Below are positions 44,684 through 57,216 of a stretch of DNA of 64,000 bases, one piece after another. The translations under genes and the position numbers were made by a program. The DNA is from Tuctoria greenei. Lineage: Eukaryota; Streptophyta; Magnoliopsida; Poales; Poaceae. The stretch is taken from the NCBI GenBank assembly GCA_036927565.1, contig JAYESD010000009.1, forward strand, positions 158,680,929-158,744,928, given 5' to 3'. Position 1 is the stretch's first letter; every line of letters begins with the position of its first letter. Below the pieces are notes generated by a model. The model made no database searches. It saw only the letters and a program-made list of their open reading frames with translations, and was not told where the DNA came from.

Positions 44684-45428
44684 TAAGCTGGCCAGTGCCT
44701 TACTCTTACCTTTCTGAAGGACTAGAATATCAAGTGGAAAGTATGTTTTGGAAGTTTGTAGTATGAGAAAGATGATGCAACAGATAATTGCCCCGCTAAT
44801 ACATAGGTCACTCACAACAGAGTTATCAGTCTTGTCAAATTTCTGTCATTGTATAGCTGTGGTCTCTTTCAGCAGATGTTAATACATGACTGGTTATTGA
44901 TTTATGAGATGATGACCATCCGCTTAAACTTTCTCTTTGCATTTGGTTTGTGTCTTCCGCTTCTGTGCACACTTGCCCCTGGTTTATGTGAACTCGCATG
45001 GATTTTATGGCCTGTACCTCTTGTGCGTTTCAAACAAAGCTTGGAAGCAATAAATTATGCTTGTTTCGCAGCTAGTACAAGTTATGATTGTAAGCAATAA
45101 ATTATGCTCGTTTGGGGTTCGGACAGGCAGAAGTTTTGAAGCCACAGATTATGATTGTAACCTTGGCATACCTTGTTTCAAATGTTTTGACAGTTTTTTG
45201 GTCAGATGAGAAGAACCACCGTGGTTCATTTCTTATTTGAAATATATTAATGATTTTCAATCAAGTTTAGTGTACAATGCACGTCTCAAGACTACCTTAG
45301 CAACACGCTGCAGGATAGTAGTACAGACTCAAAATTCATCTCCTGAAAAAGAAAAAAATAAACAGAAAAGTCGAATTTTCTCATAACATGGACAGGTTCG
45401 TAACGAGATAACTCAAACCCATCTCTCT
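44684..45428. other. Convergent 3' ends of the RPS20-like locus and EPSPS
   Basis: Probably 3' UTR of the RPS20-like transcript up to about 45100. A phrase AGCAATAAATTATGC occurs twice (45046 and 45093) and could supply AATAAA poly(A) signals. EPSPS 3' UTR occupies the right part. No gene recognised. Confidence 0.5.
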
Positions 45429-48400
45429 TCAGTTCTTGACGAAAGTGCTCAACACGTCGAAGTAGTCTGGGAAGGTCTTGCGAGTGCAGCCAGGGTCCCG
45501 GATGGTCACAGGTACGTCCGCGCAGGCGGCGAGGGAGAAGGCCATGGCCATCCTGTGGTCGTCGTATGTGTCGATGGCTGTCACGTTCAGCTTCTCGGGT
45601 GGCGTGATGATGCAGTAGTCCGGTCCTTCCTCGACCGAAGCTCCCAGCTAGCAAAATGTAAACAGCCGTCAGCAGGTGAACAGCTAAAGATGGAACACCG
45701 GAAGGAGAGCACAGGACAGGTTTGTGTAGTATTCTTACCTTTGTTAGCTCAGTCCGGATTGCAACCATCCTCTCGGTTTCCTTTACTCTCCAGGAGGCCA
45801 CTGTTAAAGAACAAAAGTCCAGTAAGCATAGCCGAAACCAGTTTCAAGTGCTATGAAGTCAGGCTTTTAGAGCTGAGAACGTTTACCATCTCTAATAGCA
45901 GTTGGGCCATCAGCAAAGAGGGCAACCACAGCAAGAGTCATGGCGACATCTGGCATTTTGTTCATGTTGACGTCAATAGCTTTTAGGTGTTTCCTCCCGA
46001 ATGGCTCACGAGGTGGACCAGTAACAGTTACGCTAGTTTCAGTCCATGTAACCTTCGCTCCCATCATCTGGAGTACCTCGGCAAATTTCACATCACCCTG
46101 CAATATTACCCATATTAGTCGGCGAATACGGTCAAGTAAAAAGCCATCTAGGCATTTACAGGAACGTTTGGTTTCATAATTTTAGCTCATTTACATGAAT
46201 ATCCATCCACTAACTCATCAAGACATTGGCAGATGAGACCAATATGTCATACTGTGAAATCTAAGTGCAACGACCTTTATTTTTTTGTGAAGAAAAAAAC
46301 ACTATTTTCCCAAATTTCTACCTGCAAACTGGTAGTGCCACAACCTTCAACAGTCACAGTCCCTCCAGTGATTGCAGCACCAGCCAAGAAATAGCTCGCG
46401 CTCGAGGCATCACCTTCCACGTAGGCATTTTTTGGAGACCTGTTAAGCAGAAACAGGTTTAGTTTAGTGAACAAAGAATGACTTCTCGTGAAGTTTGACA
46501 AAAGATTAGGAGACTACTTTGAGTGAAAAATAAGGACAAATACACCACAAAGGAGCAGGTTCACATCAAAAAGTGTGCAACGAAACTAATCAAGTTTCCA
46601 TGGAAAACAAATGCTACCTTAAGCTAAGCAGCTACTAGTCCCCTAGCTAACTAGCTTGCCTCTTATAAGCCAAGTTGTAGAATGGATGCCACTTGTGGTG
46701 TTGCCAACTCTATCTACAAGTAAATGGTTTGACTTAGTAGCCATAACGTAGCTATTTCAGTTAGCTTTCTTGATCCAATAGACAGGTCATATTCCATCTG
46801 ATTAAATAAAATACAGAATCAACACTCCATATTTTCTATGCAATAACTTCAGTCTCCAGTTTATCGAGGAAGCATCTGTTATCAGTAAGGTAAGCTGAAA
46901 AGAACCTTTAACATCAAACATGTAAAATTGACTGGCTTACTTGTACGTTTGACCTCCCTTGATGTAGAATCTGTCCCAGCTATCAGAATGTTCCGCCTTC
47001 ACGCCAAAACGCTCCATTAATCTCAATGTCATTTCGACGTAGGGAATGGAGATTAATTTATCAATGATTTCAATCTCCACATCCCCAAGAGCTAAAGGAG
47101 CAGCCATCAGCAAGGCACTCAAGTATTGACTGCTGATAGAACCAGAAAGCTTAACCTGTAGAAAGTAACACATTTTTAAGAGCTATAATTCATGATATTA
47201 CACACGTCGAGACCAGAAAACAAACACCACCTCAACACATTTTAAAGAGCTAATTCATGATATCTCACACATGTCTAGTACTACTTGATGAGATTAATGA
47301 AAATATGGATTCCTGGTTAGGGGATGAGTATCTGCAGGTAATTTTTACACACATGATTGTACACTTTTCTTGAAAATGCAGAAGTTCAACAAAAAAACAT
47401 ATCAACCAGTCACAGAAGAATGTAGCATGCATGTTTTAGAAACTGACCTTGCCTCCAGGTAGCCCTCCAATTCCCTTGACACGAACAGGTGGGCAGTCAG
47501 TGCCAAGGAAACAATCAACGTCCGCGCCAAGCTGTTTCAATCCTACAACCAAGTCCCCAATGGGTCTCTCTCTCATTCTTGGTACTCCATCAAGCACATA
47601 CCTGAAAGTTCCGAAAAGATACACCATAAGTCACAAAATACTACCACAATTTCTATACTCAGTTCCACGAGCATATTTTCAAGATGGACAAAAGCCAACG
47701 CACGTTGCATTTCCACCGGCAGCAGTTACAGCCGCTGTCAACGGCCGCATTGCAGTTCCAGCATTCCCCAAGAAGAGCTGCACTTCCTCTTTCGCATCCT
47801 TTTCAACTGGGAACTTGCCACCACAGCCAACAACTATGGCTCTTTTGGCAGCCTTGTCCGCTTCCACAGAGAGTCCGAGGGCTTTCAGCGCCTCGAGCAT
47901 GTAGTGTACATCCTCACTGTTCAACAGGTTGTCCACCACGGTAGTTCCCTAAGAAAGGTAACAACAGCGAGAACTGCTTGTTAGACAGTCATCCAATGTT
48001 ACAATTCTCCATTTAAAAGAAGAAAGGAAAAGGTGAGGCCGTGAGGGTATACGTTTCTTATCCTTATTAAAGGCTTAAAAGTGAATGGTCTACTAGAGTT
48101 TTTCCTGACTAATGTAAGCCAAATAAACAGCCCTGAAAATGCGGGCTATGGAGATCAAGCTCCAACAGTGATGTGAACTTCAGCACGTTATACAAACACA
48201 GCAAGATCTCCCGGGTGGTTTCCAGTTCAGCGCATGGATCCCCTTAACTAATGACCGAGCTCCGTCTGATCCTTGTTTTCCAGGGTAGTAATAAGAAGCC
48301 AAGTGCCTCGCTAACCACCTACCTAACCCTCGCTAAATCTCATCGCCAAAACAAATTTGAGTTGACCCGGAAGGAGGAGGAGGTGGTGGAGAGAGCCTTG

Positions 48401-48731
48401 TTATTGGTACCTCAGCGAGGGCGGAGAGCAGGAGGATCCGGTTGGAGAGCGACTTGGAGCCTGGCAGCTTGATGACGCCGGAGATCTCCTGGATGGGCTG
48501 CAGCAGCACCTCCTCCTCCTCGGCGCCCGCCTTCGCCGGGGCAGCCGCCGCCGCCGCGGCGGCAGCGGTGACCGCCACAGCCGAGCGACGGTCACGCCCC
48601 CGCGTCCGCAGCGAGCAGGCGGCGGGGCACCGGGACGGGCGAGCCGAGGTGAGGCGGTGGCGGCGGGACGGGGCTGCGGCGGCGAGGTCGAGCGACACGG
48701 TGGCCGCCTTGGAGGAGGCCATGGCCGCCAT
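45429..48731 (-). CDS. EPSPS: 5-enolpyruvylshikimate-3-phosphate synthase, plastid precursor
   Basis: Eight exons (48411-48731, 47704-47948, 47448-47601, 46941-47155, 46322-46439, 45887-46097, 45739-45800, 45429-45647) join in phase to 514 residues. The enzyme joins PEP and shikimate-3-phosphate in the sixth step of the shikimate pathway and is the target of glyphosate. Residues 1 to about 68 form an Ala/Ser/Arg-rich chloroplast transit peptide (MAAMASSKAATVSLDLAAAA). The mature part has KLPGSKSLSNR (88-98), LFLGNAGTAMRPL (165-177), LSGSISSQYLSALLMAAPLA, YVEGDASSASYFLAGAA and DTYDDHRMAMAFSLAA, all intact. The glyphosate-contact segment (Gly171, Thr172, Ala173, Pro176; plant mature Gly101/Thr102/Ala103/Pro106) is the sensitive wild type. 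Eight exons is the usual plant structure. It is divergent from transketolase. Confidence 0.98.
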
Positions 48732-50430
48732 TGGCAGTGCACGCGCGGTGGAGGTGGTGGTGGCGGTGGGATCGGGGCGGGGTTGGTTTGGTTTGGTCCG
48801 GCTGCGGTTGGTGGAGTGGGCGCGGACGAGGAAGAAATAGGGAAGGAACCGGTGAGCAGAGCTGAGGCGTGCGCCGCTGCCGCCCACCAACCCCCGCCCC
48901 GCAGGACGACTCGTGGAAGGAATGCGGAATTGAGAAAAAAAATGTGGCGGGCTCGAAGACGCTCGTCAGCTACCTACCCCGACCCGGTATTGGCCCATGG
49001 CGCCAACCAACTTCGCCGTGCTCCCAGGCCTCCACCGCTACGGCAACGAGGAGGGGTCGGTAGCTGGGCCGGTCAACCCGGCTTTAGGGGTTTGGTGAGA
49101 TATCAGGGCCCTGCACGGCACACGTTCTCACTTCCATTCCCACGTTGCTGCCCCACTCCATCCAACTTCCAAGATTACAGCCCATACCACCATACTTGAT
49201 GTCGTCGTCCATTCGTCCGCCTATCGTGGTTCCTTGACTTTACGTCCATGACACCTCACAACAGCATCAAAATCAACCAACACCGAGTGTCAGAAAAAAA
49301 AAAAGCAAACTGAAAACAAACACACGGCGTATACGTACAGGTTGCCGATTGTTCACGTCGCCGCAGGTTTAGACTGACTGCCAGCTGCAAACCGCGCGCG
49401 GTCAGTTTCTTTAACGGAACGCCACCTGGTGGTCTTTTCGGGCGGCCTGCCGACCGGCGACGGCGGCGGAGAGGAGACCCCTTCCTTCGGGACCTCCAAA
49501 GGCTGGGGCTGTTGCATCAACAACCGAACATAGGGGGCGTCAAAAAGATGCTTCTAGCTCCTTTCACTTCTGTTGCTAGCTGGTCTCTTGATGGCTTGCA
49601 GCAGCCAAGAGGATTACTGTATTTAAGATATTTTAGATGCGTGGTGTGTGCATGCTGGGTGCTGGCCTCAGGGCATCTTTTAACTACAATATAAAATCTG
49701 ATGGTTTAATCACCGTGGTGACGGGCATGCCACCTGTGGTGGGTGCCGCCACTGGGCACTGGCCGATTGGCGGCGATGACAACGGAGACAGGACCGGACG
49801 TGACCGGCGAGCCGGAGATGGATACCAAGGGTACGGCGGCGAGGTGAGTGGCTGCAACTGCTCCGAGAGAAGTGAATATGCCGTCGCTGAAGCGACAAAC
49901 AGGTACCCAGATTCATGCACGCTTCCTGTTCCGTTTTGTTCGTATTCACGTGTGGCTGGATTCCGCCGTTCGCTCTCGCGATCGCGGATCGTCCAATCAG
50001 ATGAACACAAAGCGAAAAGGATTCCTCATTCCTGCTGATAAAGATGTTTTTTTGACTCGAGAAATTTTCATCCAACCAGACGACGATGATCCTCCTCTCA
50101 TCCATCCACCAACCTAACGTCACCATGACCAGTCCTTCTACACCTGGTCCATGAACGCAAACTCCAGGGATTTATAGAGCTTTTAGCTGAGGAAGATGAG
50201 CACCCTTGACAAAGTCAGTATTTGCTGACTGAAAAATTGATAATGGTCCATGGACCATGTCCACTCGGAACTCCGTCGTACCCGCCTCGGCTGCTACTGT
50301 CTTGTTGCAATGCCAACGAGTCCCCACGAAACGCACCCCGAAGTGTATACATAAGCCCCTCCCATCTCCGCCACCAACCTCCTCGCCATCTCCGCCTCTC
50401 CCACCCACCCGCACCATCCCACCCATCGAC
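48732..50430. promoter_or_regulatory. Divergent intergenic region between EPSPS and plastid transketolase
   Basis: About 1.7 kb separates the two start codons, which point away from each other. A TATACATAA box at 50345-50353, 78 bases before the transketolase ATG, is a plausible TATA element. On the EPSPS side the first 150 bases are GC-rich without a clear TATA box. No other gene is evident between; GC-rich open frames around 49640-50120 match nothing I know. Confidence 0.55.
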
Positions 50431-53400
50431 ATGGCCGCGCACTCCGTCGCCGCCGCGCACGCCACGATCGCCGCGCGCGCGGGCGGCCCCGCCGCGGCCG
50501 CGCCAGCGGCGGAGCGCCTCAGGTTCAGCCGCCGCCGCCTCACCTCGCTCCCCTGCCGCGGCCTGCGCTCCTCGCCGCTCCCGGCCCGCCGCCGCTGCCA
50601 GAGCGTCGTGCGCGCAGCCGCCGTCGAGACGCTCGAGGGGAAGGCCGCCGCGGGCGAGCTGCTCGAGAAGTCGGTCAACACGATCCGGTTCCTGGCCATC
50701 GACGCCGTCGAGAAGGCCAACTCCGGCCACCCCGGGCTCCCCATGGGGTGCGCGCCCATGGGCCACATCCTCTACGACGAGGTCATGCGGTACAACCCCA
50801 AGAACCCTTACTGGTTCAACCGCGACCGCTTCGTCCTCTCTGCCGGCCACGGCTGCATGCTCCAGTACGCTCTGCTCCACCTCGCCGGATACGACAGCGT
50901 CAAGGTACGGCGGCCACCTCACGTCTCAATACTTGCATCATGTGTTTACATCGCCGCCGGCTAGTTGGAACGGCAGAATCGGAAGTAGGTTCGTCTGTGG
51001 AAGTTTTGGATCTTGTTCCGTAAAACAGGGGAATTGGGGGATGTTGACTGCTAAAAAGCATGTGCCTTTGTCCAGTTGTCAGAGACTCAGAGATCCATCA
51101 GTTGAATGTATGGTTCATAGGAAGATTAGTTGCACCATGGACTCACCACTCATGTTTAGTTGACCAAACTGTTCAGCATAAAACCGGGGCTGGGCTACTA
51201 GGTGTTTAAATACGGATCATTTACATAACATCTTATGCAACCAAACTTGTTGTAACCATGGTCTGTATGCTGCAGGAGGAGGATTTGAAGCAATTCAGGC
51301 AGTGGGGTAGCAAGACACCGGGTCACCCGGAGAACTTTGAGACTCCCGGAATTGAAGTTACCACTGGTCCGTTCATCTCTGCTCAGCTGAGCTCATACCT
51401 GTTGTGACTTGCCCTGCTGTAATATGAAAGTGAAAGTTTTGGTTCATTACTTGGTTGTTCTGCAGGGCCTCTTGGTCAGGGTATTGCCAATGCAGTTGGG
51501 TTAGCACTCGCTGAGAAGCACCTGGCTGCTCGCTTCAACAAACCTGACAGCGAGATCGTCGATCACTACACGTAATAATTAAATTATGAATACAACTTTT
51601 TTTCAGTTTATGTGGTTTCAGTATTGGTAACACGATTGCCTATATTAATAAAGAGTTTGAGTTTGACCTCGTGAATTTTGTATAGGTACTGTATTTTGGG
51701 AGATGGTTGCCAAATGGAGGGCATCGCCAATGAAGCTTGCTCACTTGCTGGACACTGGGGCCTTGGGAAGCTGATTGCCTTCTATGATGACAACCATATC
51801 TCTATTGATGGAGATACAGAGATTGCGTTCACCGAAGATGTGACCGCTCGCTTTGAGGCACTCGGGTGGCACACCATCTGGGTTAAGAGTGGGAACAATG
51901 GCTATGATGACATCCGTGCAGCCATTAAGGAAGCAAAGGCAGTAACAGACAAGCCTACACTAATCAAGGTTAGTTTCTTTGATAACTGTTCAGTTAATGT
52001 ATTGTTTATTAGATTTATCTAAGATGTGCTATTTTTAGGTGACTACTACAATTGGTTTTGGATCTCCAAACAAAGCCAACTCCTACAGTGTGCACGGAAG
52101 TGCATTGGGAACCAAAGAGGTTGAAGCAACCAGGCAGAACCTTGGATGGCCCTACGAGCCATTCTTTGTGCCTGAGGATGTCAAGAGGTTTGTCTACCAA
52201 TTGTTCTGGTTTTCTGAATGATATGATCGGAAAACTTGGCACTCACCTTACATGGCCTATTGCAGCCACTGGAGCCGCCACACTCCAGAAGGTGCTGCAC
52301 TTGAGGCTGATTGGGATGCTAAGTTTGCTGAGTACGAGAAGAAGTACTCAGAGGACGCAGCAACATTGAAAAGTATCATCACTGGGGAGCTACCCGCTGG
52401 CTGGACTGATGCTCTTCCGGTAAGTGTACATATTTACCATTTGTATTAAAACTTATATGTGGATAATGAGACTCTGATGAAAGACCTTGATTTTTCCAGA
52501 AATACACTCCAGAGAGCCCGGGAGATGCCACCAGGAACCTCTCCCAGCTGTGTTTGAACGCAATCGCTAAAGTTGTGCCTGGTCTGATTGGAGGTAGTGC
52601 TGATCTTGCATCTTCCAACATGACATTGCTTAAGATGTATGGTGACTTCCAGAAGGATACTCCCGAGGAGCGCAATGTCCGCTTTGGAGTCAGAGAGCAT
52701 GGTATGGGAGCCATTTGCAACGGCATTGCTCTGCACAGCCCAGGGTTCGTTCCATACTGTGCTACATTCTTCGTTTTCACCGACTACATGAGAGGTGCCA
52801 TTAGGATCTCAGCCTTGTCTGAAGCTGGAGTTATCTATGTTATGACCCATGACTCTATTGGTCTTGGGGAAGATGGCCCGACCCATCAGCCCATTGAGCA
52901 CTTGGTCAGTTTCCGTGCAATGCCCAACATATTGATGCTTCGTCCTGCTGATGGCAATGAGACTGCTGGGGCATACAAAGTTGCAGTCGAAAACAGGAAG
53001 AGGCCATCTATTCTTGCTCTCTCCAGGCAAAAGCTTCCGCAGCTGCCTGGTACCTCGATTGAGGGTGTTGAGAAGGGTGGGTATATCATCTCTGACAACT
53101 CAACTGGCAACAAGCCTGACTTCATCGTGTTGGGCACCGGTTCTGAACTGGAGATTGCTGCCAAGGCTGCCGATGAGTTGAGGAAGGAGGGGAAGACTGT
53201 CCGTGTTGTGTCTTTTGTTTCCTGGGAGCTTTTCGACGAGCAGTCAGATGAATACAAGGAGAGTGTTCTCCCCGCGGCTGTTACCGCAAGAATCAGCATC
53301 GAAGCAGGATCTACTCTTGGATGGCAGAAGTACGTCGGAGGCAGTGGCAAGGCCATCGGCATTGACAAATTTGGTGCCAGTGCTCCTGCTGGAAAGATCT

Positions 53401-53456
53401 ACAAGGAGTACGGCATCACTGTGGAGAGCATCCTTGCGGCAGCCAAGAGCTTTTAA
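50431..53456 (+). CDS. TKL: Transketolase, plastid precursor
   Basis: Seven exons (50431-50904, 51276-51366, 51466-51571, 51686-51968, 52039-52187, 52266-52419, 52500-53456) join in phase to 737 residues, near the known length of plant plastid transketolase precursors. Residues 1 to about 63 are Ala/Arg-rich, a transit peptide. The thiamine diphosphate and sugar-phosphate motifs are complete: ANSGHPGLPMGCAPMGHILY, SAGHGCMLQYALLHLAGYD, GPLGQGIANAVGLA, the TPP motif GDGCQMEGIANEACSLAGHW (from 229), VREHGMGAICNGIALH (catalytic Glu485 by position), and HDSIGLGEDGPTHQPIEHL. The enzyme moves two-carbon units in the Calvin cycle and pentose phosphate pathway and produces erythrose-4-phosphate, the shikimate-pathway entry substrate used upstream of the neighbouring EPSPS. 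The last exon encodes over 40% of the protein. Confidence 0.98.
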
Positions 53457-56400
53457 GATTACAGTTTGATTTTTTTGTCATCACTGACGCCAAGGTGCAC
53501 CATACCTTGAGGTCTTGTGCCCAAAAGCTTGGAATAATGTGGGGGAGAAGAGTAAGCCAGCATTTGGAGCGTGAGTGGTATTTTAGGCCTGTAATAAACT
53601 ATGCCTTTTCCATTTACGTTGTTTTATTTGGTCACCCTTAGACGGTTCTGCCTGATTAAATCGGGTAGCGTTTTTTGTAAACATCGACAAGGAACTGATA
53701 GCTTGCTTTCATGTTTGTTGTCTCCGAGATTGTCCAAAAGGGTTCAAATCACACTTTTGCCCTTTGTTCTTGCATTTTGCTATTTCGTTCTTCCCTATAT
53801 ATATCTTAATGTCTTTGCCTTTGCAATGAACTTGACATTTTTACATGTCAATTTCAAGTGTGATGGCAACACTTGTCACCATTATTCAGTTCGAATACCT
53901 TGATTTGCAAACTGGCCTCGCTTGTCGCTGCCAATTTTGGCAGGAACTGAATGCAATCCTAACAAACAACAAACAAGCGGACAAAATAGAATCTGCTCTC
54001 TCAGTCAGTGCTTCGGCTTGTTCCTGCTGTCTCTGCCTTCTGCTTAGTTTAGCTGTAGCATCAACCGAGCATGTGAACAGCATGATGCACGAACCTATCT
54101 CTCTTCGCCATTTTTTCTGTGGCCTTGCTGCTCACTTTTGGGTACGGATGTGAGCATGCACGGTGACCAGCCAGATAGTACGGCTAAGATGAACTTCATT
54201 TCGTCCACTGCTTGCTCGGCGGTCCTGAGATGCTATGTATCTTCTGCTTCTGAACAGAAACTGGAGGCTGTGAGAAACTTCTGTGACAGTGAAGATACGC
54301 TATCCGCTACGGCGTCTTTAAGGTGTCTGGAGCCTCAGGTCAGGATTCCATGCCAGTGACCCTTCTGGGGTCGCTGTCTTCTTCGTTTTTTTTCCTTTTT
54401 ATTTCTCAAACTATTATTTCTCAAACTATGAATGCATTTGGTGTGTAGCTGGTGCAGAGAGCGATGGTTCCGCAGATGCGCACCAACCCTTGGTGCAGAT
54501 CACTGAATTGGCAGCGACGAGTTTGGAAGCAGTGTAGTCAGTGCATGCAGAATGTAATAACATTTGTGGCGTAAAAGGGGAAACAATTGTAGAAAGATGA
54601 TGATGGACTTGAGAACCATGTCAATAACCTTTCTGGTGGAGCGAGTTCAGCTCAAGTAAACTCTGTGAGTTCCACATCTATCCTATCATCAGGTAGAGCA
54701 CAGAACAACACGAGTTCAAAGGAAGCCAATAATCATGCATGAGTGTTTCATGACACCCTCCAATCCTATACATAAACCCAAGTCCATTATCTCTGCACGC
54801 AATGTTGTTGCCTTGCGTACCCTTCTTGTATTGGCCCCTCTGGTGGTTATCTACGATATCCGAGTCCCCGGGCATCTAAAAGGGTATTAAAGTTCATTGA
54901 CATATCTATTGGTTGGTGGATCTCAGGGAAGCCATTGGTGGCACCTATCAATGCACGTCTATTATTAATCTTAGAGCAGGTTCAGACTCTGAACTCGCAA
55001 TGGCTTTTCTACTGGCTTCACATGTGAATGTGATCGAAACTGTGAACTCGCAATGCCTTTTCTAATGCCTTTTCTGCTGGTAGCTGAAGATGAATATCTC
55101 TAGCCGGCGATGCACGTCTATTATTAATCTTAGAGCAGGTTTATTGACTGTGAACTCGCAATGCCTTTTCTGCTGGTAGCTGAAGATGAATATCTCTAGC
55201 CGGCGAGTAAAGCGACAACAGAGACTAAAACTGCATCTTTAGAACTACTGTGTATGCACATTTTAGTTTAGTTTAGTTTCAGTTCCATTAAGGGGGGGGG
55301 GGGGGGTGAAAAAACGTGAACCAGTCACATAAGCAAGTACTAAGTGCTGAAACAACGTTCTTCTGCATGAACAATGACGATTATCATTATTGGTAAAATG
55401 AATATGGAATTAAGAAGAATTAAGCTTGAGATCTCTGTATGGTCGGAGCTTCAACTCCGGTGCTTTGCTGTGATAGTATGGTGTTACGTCTCCTTTCTCA
55501 AAATATTGTCACCTTTAATTCATTTTTTAAACTAAAAGTGACATTTTTTTTGAGAAAGTAGAGAGTAGTACGTGACAATGTGACCTACTACTAATGCCTG
55601 CTGACCAAGGCGGATAGGCGTCTTCAATTTCGGTGGATCCCAAGGAAGCCTCAGGTCTCACCTGCCTTATGTATTGACTCAACACTTACGGCACAAATAA
55701 ACTGTATCGAAGCTGAAGCTCGAATCAAACAAAGCACTGCATGTGGGAGTCGTAGTTATGGGAACGAAGTAGTAGCCACCCATGACAAATTTGCTCACCT
55801 TGATTATGGGAACGAAGCTTCAACGATGATGGTATCCCTGTACCATGAGGACTATTACAATGGAGGGCTATTGTGTACGGAAGCCCAAGTTCACACGGTC
55901 ATGCCCTGTCCTTAGTTCTCGAATGAAAAGGAGATAATAAATCAGTCCGCTGGAAATGTCAAAGAAGAAGAAAATGAAACACGGTTTCGATGATTTTTGT
56001 TATTTTCTCAATAATGATCATTTTAATAAACTCAATGATATCAAGATGATACAATAAGATTTTACACACTGATTCTTTTTGTTAATATTGTGCACAATTT
56101 CTTGCAGCAGCTGAGGGAAATTTGAATCCCCTAAAAAACGACGAGAGAGAATAATCTATCTTAAGCATCTATAAGCTTTGTGTTGGGCGATCTGGACCTC
56201 CAGAAATGACCGTGTGTTTGACAATAATCCTATGAAAAACTATCTGCAGGTTCTTTTTAGGGGAACACATTGATATCGTACTTGGACGTCACTGGAGAAG
56301 GCTGACGACGAGATCAACAACATGAAGAGGACATGCTGCTCTCTGGAAGTTACATCAATAGAGATTTTCGCAAGATTTGGATGGTGTTTTACTAGAAGAA

Positions 56401-56479
56401 TTGAGCTTCGATAATTGCTATAATTTTATTCAGTTGTGTGGGTCGTTGCTTAGTCAAGTTACTCAAGGATTCTTGTAAG
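53457..56479. other. Transketolase 3' UTR and intergenic DNA; no gene recognised
   Basis: The transketolase 3' UTR probably ends near 53610 (AATAAACTATGCC). The remainder is AT-rich with short frames only. A 15-base G run is at 55292-55306, and near 55490-55560 there is a short hairpin-like MITE remnant (AATTCATTTTTTAAACTAAA). A small tandem duplication is listed separately. Confidence 0.55.
54951..55206. repeat. Imperfect tandem duplication (units about 97-160 bp)
   Basis: ATGCACGTCTATTATTAATC followed by TTAGAGCAGGTT occurs at 54951 and again at 55110. ACTGTGAACTCGCAATGCC and TAGCTGAAGATGAATATCTC recur around 55040-55105 and 55146-55200. Three copies of GAACTCGCAATG are present. Function none evident; likely local duplication. 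Confidence 0.75.
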
Positions 56480-56599
56480 ACGTTTTTTTGGCCGTAACCT
56501 CTTTTTGAGGTAAAGGTCGGTTCAATTCATTATCTAAAAAAATAAAGCACCTGTGGACATCTTAGCAACGCATGGCCGCTCCCGTATAGAGTCCGACCA

Positions 56600-57216
56600 G
56601 AGTAGCAAATCGCTGAAGCAAGATTAGATTTGAGGGCTTTGAATAGCAAACCGGGTATGGACCGCAAATCGATTGCAAGAGGATCAATGGTCTGACAACG
56701 ACTTTTGTGCATTGTGTGTTCAAAACCTAGAGACGACACATCACCTATTCTGTGAATGCCTTGTAGCCCGTCAAGTTTGACAAATAGTCAGCGAATGGGT
56801 CGGAGAGTCGAGGTTGAAACCAAGCACCTGGGCATCAAATACGATGCTATTGCTCTGGTTCAATGGCCTGCCCTCGGGTTCAAGTGCTCCACGAACCAAA
56901 GCAATCAGAACACTAGCTATTGTTGTAGTTTGGGCAATCTGGCTCGAGCAAAACGCAATAATTTTTCAACAAAAGGAGCAAACAGTAGAACGGATTGTAG
57001 CTGCGCTAAAGGACGAGTAACTTGTTTGGTTGTCTGTTGGTTGTAAGGATCTGATGGCATTGTTGCATCTTTCTAGTTAGCTCTTATTTTTCTGGTGTGA
57101 CTCGCCTGCGAACTGATATCAAAATCCCTCGTGTTTAAACTCTGTATATTGTACAACATTTGCCTTCTTATAATATAAGGCCAGGGCTTCTGGCTGTTTG
57201 TTTGAAAAAAATTAAA
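56600..57216 (+). mobile_element. LINE (L1-type) 3' remnant with zf-RVT domain
   Basis: Around 56699-56760 the translation is CALCVQNLETTHHLFCECLV, matching the zinc-binding zf-RVT motif that ends plant LINE reverse transcriptases. A TGA follows shortly, and the frame continues IVSEWVG... and RTLAIVVVWAIWLEQNAIIF, the usual C-terminal end, to a stop near 57020. The 3' UTR contains ACTCTGTATATTGTACAACATTTGCC and the sequence ends GTTTGTTTGAAAAAAATTAA, typical of these elements. The 5' part of the element is absent or unrecognisable, as expected for 5' truncation. Confidence 0.78.

Noticed and set aside
45429..48731. Possible glyphosate-resistance substitutions in EPSPS
   Set aside because: The Gly-Thr-Ala-Met-Arg-Pro segment is wild type; nothing in the window indicates gene amplification either.
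50172..50922. Long minus-strand open frames opposite transketolase exon 1
   Set aside because: These are shadows of a GC-rich coding exon; the plus-strand frame encodes clear transketolase.
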